Positions 62,251-64,000 of a DNA stretch of 64,000 bases are shown piece by piece; the stretch's first letter is position 1; each line of letters begins with the position of its first letter. Both the position numbers and the translations under genes were made by a program. The stretch is taken from the NCBI GenBank assembly GCA_964601505.1, contig CAZRNR010000002.1:1-64000 (forward strand), given 5' to 3'. The DNA is from DRWZ01 sp964601505. GTDB taxonomy: Bacteria > Calescibacteriota > Calescibacteriia > Calescibacteriales > Calescibacteriaceae. The notes under the pieces are model-generated. The model ran no database searches. It saw only the letters and a list, made by a program, of their open reading frames with translations, and had not been told where the DNA came from.

Positions 62251-63978
62251 GTGATGCGTGATCTTTTTATATCTGTTTTGGTATCGCTTGCCATTAACCT
62301 GTATATCGCTTATGTCTCAATAAAAAATGGAATTCCAATATATCTTGACCATGATGAAGTCATATGGATGAAGACACTTGGTTTTTGTGGTGGAGAATTT
62401 GCTTTCTATGAACAAAAACATGGTTTGATTGTCCCCGTGCTCTGCATGTTGTATCCTCTGAAGCTTATCTTTCAGGATTTCTTCCTCCTTTCTGTAAGAT
62501 TTTCTATAGTCTTTTTAGAGTGCTTTATATTTCTGAAGATTCTAAGAAAGGTTTTCAAAAATGAATATGTCATTATTTCATTGGTTCTCGCTCACTTCTC
62601 TTATTTTGTAGGAATCCCAGCTTCACCTTTCCACTTGTTTAGTATCATAAGAATTTTCAGTCCGTCTTTCTTTATGATCTTTTTCCTCATCTTCTACTTG
62701 TTTTTTATAGATTTTTTAGATTCTGATAGTTCTAAAAGAATCAGTAAGACCTTTGTTGGTCTATCTCTTGGAATTGTTTTTTACTCATCTTCTTACTGGA
62801 TTTTGTATCTTTTATCCTCAGTTTTCATTATGATTCTTTATCTTGCTTTTTTAAAGAAAAGAGATGTTTTGAAAGCTTTGATTTATATTCTTTTCATAGG
62901 TTTTTCCGTTGGGGTTCCAGCAATCGTTTTCAACTATTTTCAACTTGGTTTTTTGAAGGAAGGTTTAAGTAGAGGAGGATATTTTGTAAAGGGTGCTGGA
63001 TACAAAGTAAGTCAGGAGTTTTATCTTTTTCTTATTTTCTTCTGCTTTTCCGCTATTAGCTTTTTAGCTTCAAGAGTTTTCTCTCTTAAGAGTCTTTTTA
63101 TCTTTTTTTCATCTCTAGCTGGTTTAGTACTTATTACATTAGATTTACTCTCTGTATTACCTTTCTCTATGCTTTTATATCACCATCTAACTTTTCCATT
63201 TAACTTCTTCAACAGAATACTTTTTGGATTTGCATTGGAAAAAATTTCAGGTTCGATTAAGGTATTTGGAAGATTTTTTCTTGTTATTATTTCTATTATT
63301 TTCATCTTCAGCTGGTTTAGATTTTTTGTCTTTTTCTTTGGTGAAAATAGGAGTGATGAACTTCAAGATTGGGCTTGGGAGATAATAAAGGTAAATGTTG
63401 AGCATCAAAGGAAAATCCAGAGAATTTCTGAATGGATCGGAGTAAATACCAGTGAGGAATCAGTAATCGTTGTTGAGGGGCATGGTTCATCTGTTATAAA
63501 GTATGATGAACTGTTTGATGAGCTCAAAGTTTCTGTTATGACGGGGAGATATTTGCTCCATAGCGTAATAAATTTTTTCTCTGATATGTCAGATCGGGAG
63601 GTTTTTGAAAGATTTTTGCTTAGGGAAAAGCTTCTTGGAAGGAAAAAAGAAGAGATAGTTGATTTATATAGGTTTTCGGCTGCTTTTGCTTCTTGGGTTG
63701 GGCACACAGATTTGGGTTTTTACTTTGGAAAATCATTTTTTGGTCTTCCACCTGGTCTTGATTTATCAGATTATCTTAAGAGAGCAAGATACCAAGAATT
63801 TATAAGAGATTTTATAAAAAAGGTATCTGAGCTTTTTTCAGACGAACAATATATGTCCGAGCTTATGAGAAAATATAGGGTAGATTATGTCATACGCAAA
63901 CGCCCACCTTCCGAGCAATACTTAAAGTATATAGGAATGATAGAAGATTTATATATATCGCAATTTGTTTATAAGTGA
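62251..63978 (+). CDS. polytopic membrane protein, GT-C glycosyltransferase-like
   Basis: 575 residues from GTG at 62251, or 574 from the adjacent ATG at 62254, which I prefer. There are eleven or so membrane helices in residues 5-370, then a soluble C-terminal domain of about 200 residues. The first outer loop holds IYLDHDEVIWMKTLGF, whose DHDE resembles the acidic catalytic motif of GT-C enzymes (ArnT and PMT types). The tail ends with MRKYRVDYVIRK, a common GT-C ending. Sequence similarity is otherwise too low to name a substrate. A role in lipid-linked sugar transfer is inference. TAAATT precedes the start with no ribosome site. Confidence 0.6.
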   Translation: MMRDLFISVLVSLAINLYIAYVSIKNGIPIYLDHDEVIWMKTLGFCGGEFAFYEQKHGLIVPVLCMLYPLKLIFQDFFLLSVRFSIVFLECFIFLKILRKVFKNEYVIISLVLAHFSYFVGIPASPFHLFSIIRIFSPSFFMIFFLIFYLFFIDFLDSDSSKRISKTFVGLSLGIVFYSSSYWILYLLSSVFIMILYLAFLKKRDVLKALIYILFIGFSVGVPAIVFNYFQLGFLKEGLSRGGYFVKGAGYKVSQEFYLFLIFFCFSAISFLASRVFSLKSLFIFFSSLAGLVLITLDLLSVLPFSMLLYHHLTFPFNFFNRILFGFALEKISGSIKVFGRFFLVIISIIFIFSWFRFFVFFFGENRSDELQDWAWEIIKVNVEHQRKIQRISEWIGVNTSEESVIVVEGHGSSVIKYDELFDELKVSVMTGRYLLHSVINFFSDMSDREVFERFLLREKLLGRKKEEIVDLYRFSAAFASWVGHTDLGFYFGKSFFGLPPGLDLSDYLKRARYQEFIRDFIKKVSELFSDEQYMSELMRKYRVDYVIRKRPPSEQYLKYIGMIEDLYISQFVYK

Positions 63979-63982
63979 TTTT

Positions 63983-64000
63983 ATGAATGTTGCTAAAATA
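63983..64000 (+). CDS. possible gene start at the right edge (partial)
   Basis: An ATG 4 nt after the preceding stop opens a frame MNVAKI that runs off the window. Six codons are too few to identify it; the close spacing suggests an operon with the GT-C-like gene. Confidence 0.3.

Noticed and set aside
1..64000. CRISPR array to go with the cas6 gene
   Set aside because: Scanning for regularly spaced 25-40-bp direct repeats found none; the only tandem repeats (9-46 and 47158-47213) have two units each.

Overview
The window is a 64-kb piece of a draft bacterial scaffold. It is AT-rich (about one third G+C by eye), gene-dense and carries two 100-N gaps. The organism is a diderm, Gram-negative-type bacterium: it has apolipoprotein N-acyltransferase, YidC with a large periplasmic domain, an MlaE lipid-transport permease, beta-barrel outer-membrane proteins, several lipoproteins and an anhydromuramic acid kinase. 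Heme O synthase, Cu/Zn superoxide dismutase, a CcmB-like heme-export permease and a CxxCH protein point to an oxygen-respiring or oxygen-tolerant cell. The AgmX/PglI-type TonB-like protein, the zinc-ribbon/cyclase/TPR protein and the membrane-bound CCG-domain Fe-S oxidoreductase are of kinds common in deltaproteobacterial lineages (Myxococcota, Bdellovibrionota, SAR324 and relatives). I cannot name the phylum from sequence alone.

Layout. 1-7 kb (minus strand): M16 peptidase, RfbC, a truncated SppA, a lipoprotein and YidC. 7.6-13.4 kb: heme-binding DUF3365 protein, IspH, AgmX-like protein, TetR pair, glycosyltransferase and MlaE. 13.4-18.8 kb (minus): TrmB, TsaD, Lnt and the KhtTU potassium/proton antiporter. 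19-25.4 kb: CimA, Der, an unknown gene with a structured leader, MoeB-like protein, L21 and an alpha/beta hydrolase. 26-34.7 kb: C-terminal processing protease, tRNA-Arg(CCG), an Ig-like surface protein, an outer-membrane protein, a very large cyclase/TPR protein, PlsC and rhomboid. 35-47 kb: AnmK, inositol-phosphatase, crotonase, Fur, CcmB-like, HtpX, CCA enzyme, PurM, acyl-CoA dehydrogenase, RtcB and GalU. 47.4-56.6 kb: SodC, PhoD (broken by a gap), gamma carbonic anhydrase, DUF502, HU, endonuclease V, ParB, lipoprotein plus porin, and RibD. 56.7-64 kb: heme O synthase, an IS200/IS605-like structured RNA remnant, CgeB-like glycosyltransferase, an orphan Cas6, the CCG Fe-S oxidoreductase and a GT-C-like membrane protein.

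Functionally, the acyl-CoA dehydrogenase, crotonase and Fe-S oxidoreductase suggest acyl-CoA oxidation feeding electrons to quinone. CtaB, CcmB-like and the CxxCH protein fit a cytochrome-based chain. Lnt, YidC, MlaE, PlsC, GalU, RfbC and the glycosyltransferases build the envelope. PurM, RibD, IspH and CimA are ordinary biosynthesis.

The most striking window-wide pattern is in gene starts. Many first genes of transcription units have no Shine-Dalgarno sequence and instead carry a TATAAT-like hexamer 5-8 nt before the ATG, as expected for leaderless mRNAs. A smaller set (HU, TetR, the MoeB-like gene inside an operon, the Fe-S oxidoreductase, the unknown gene at 22.8 kb and the gene leaving the left edge) has strong GGAGG sites. 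The other standouts are a compact multi-hairpin RNA at 57.7 kb that resembles the end of a TnpB-type (IS200/IS605) element without its gene, and a lone Cas6 nuclease 1.5 kb away with no CRISPR array in view.
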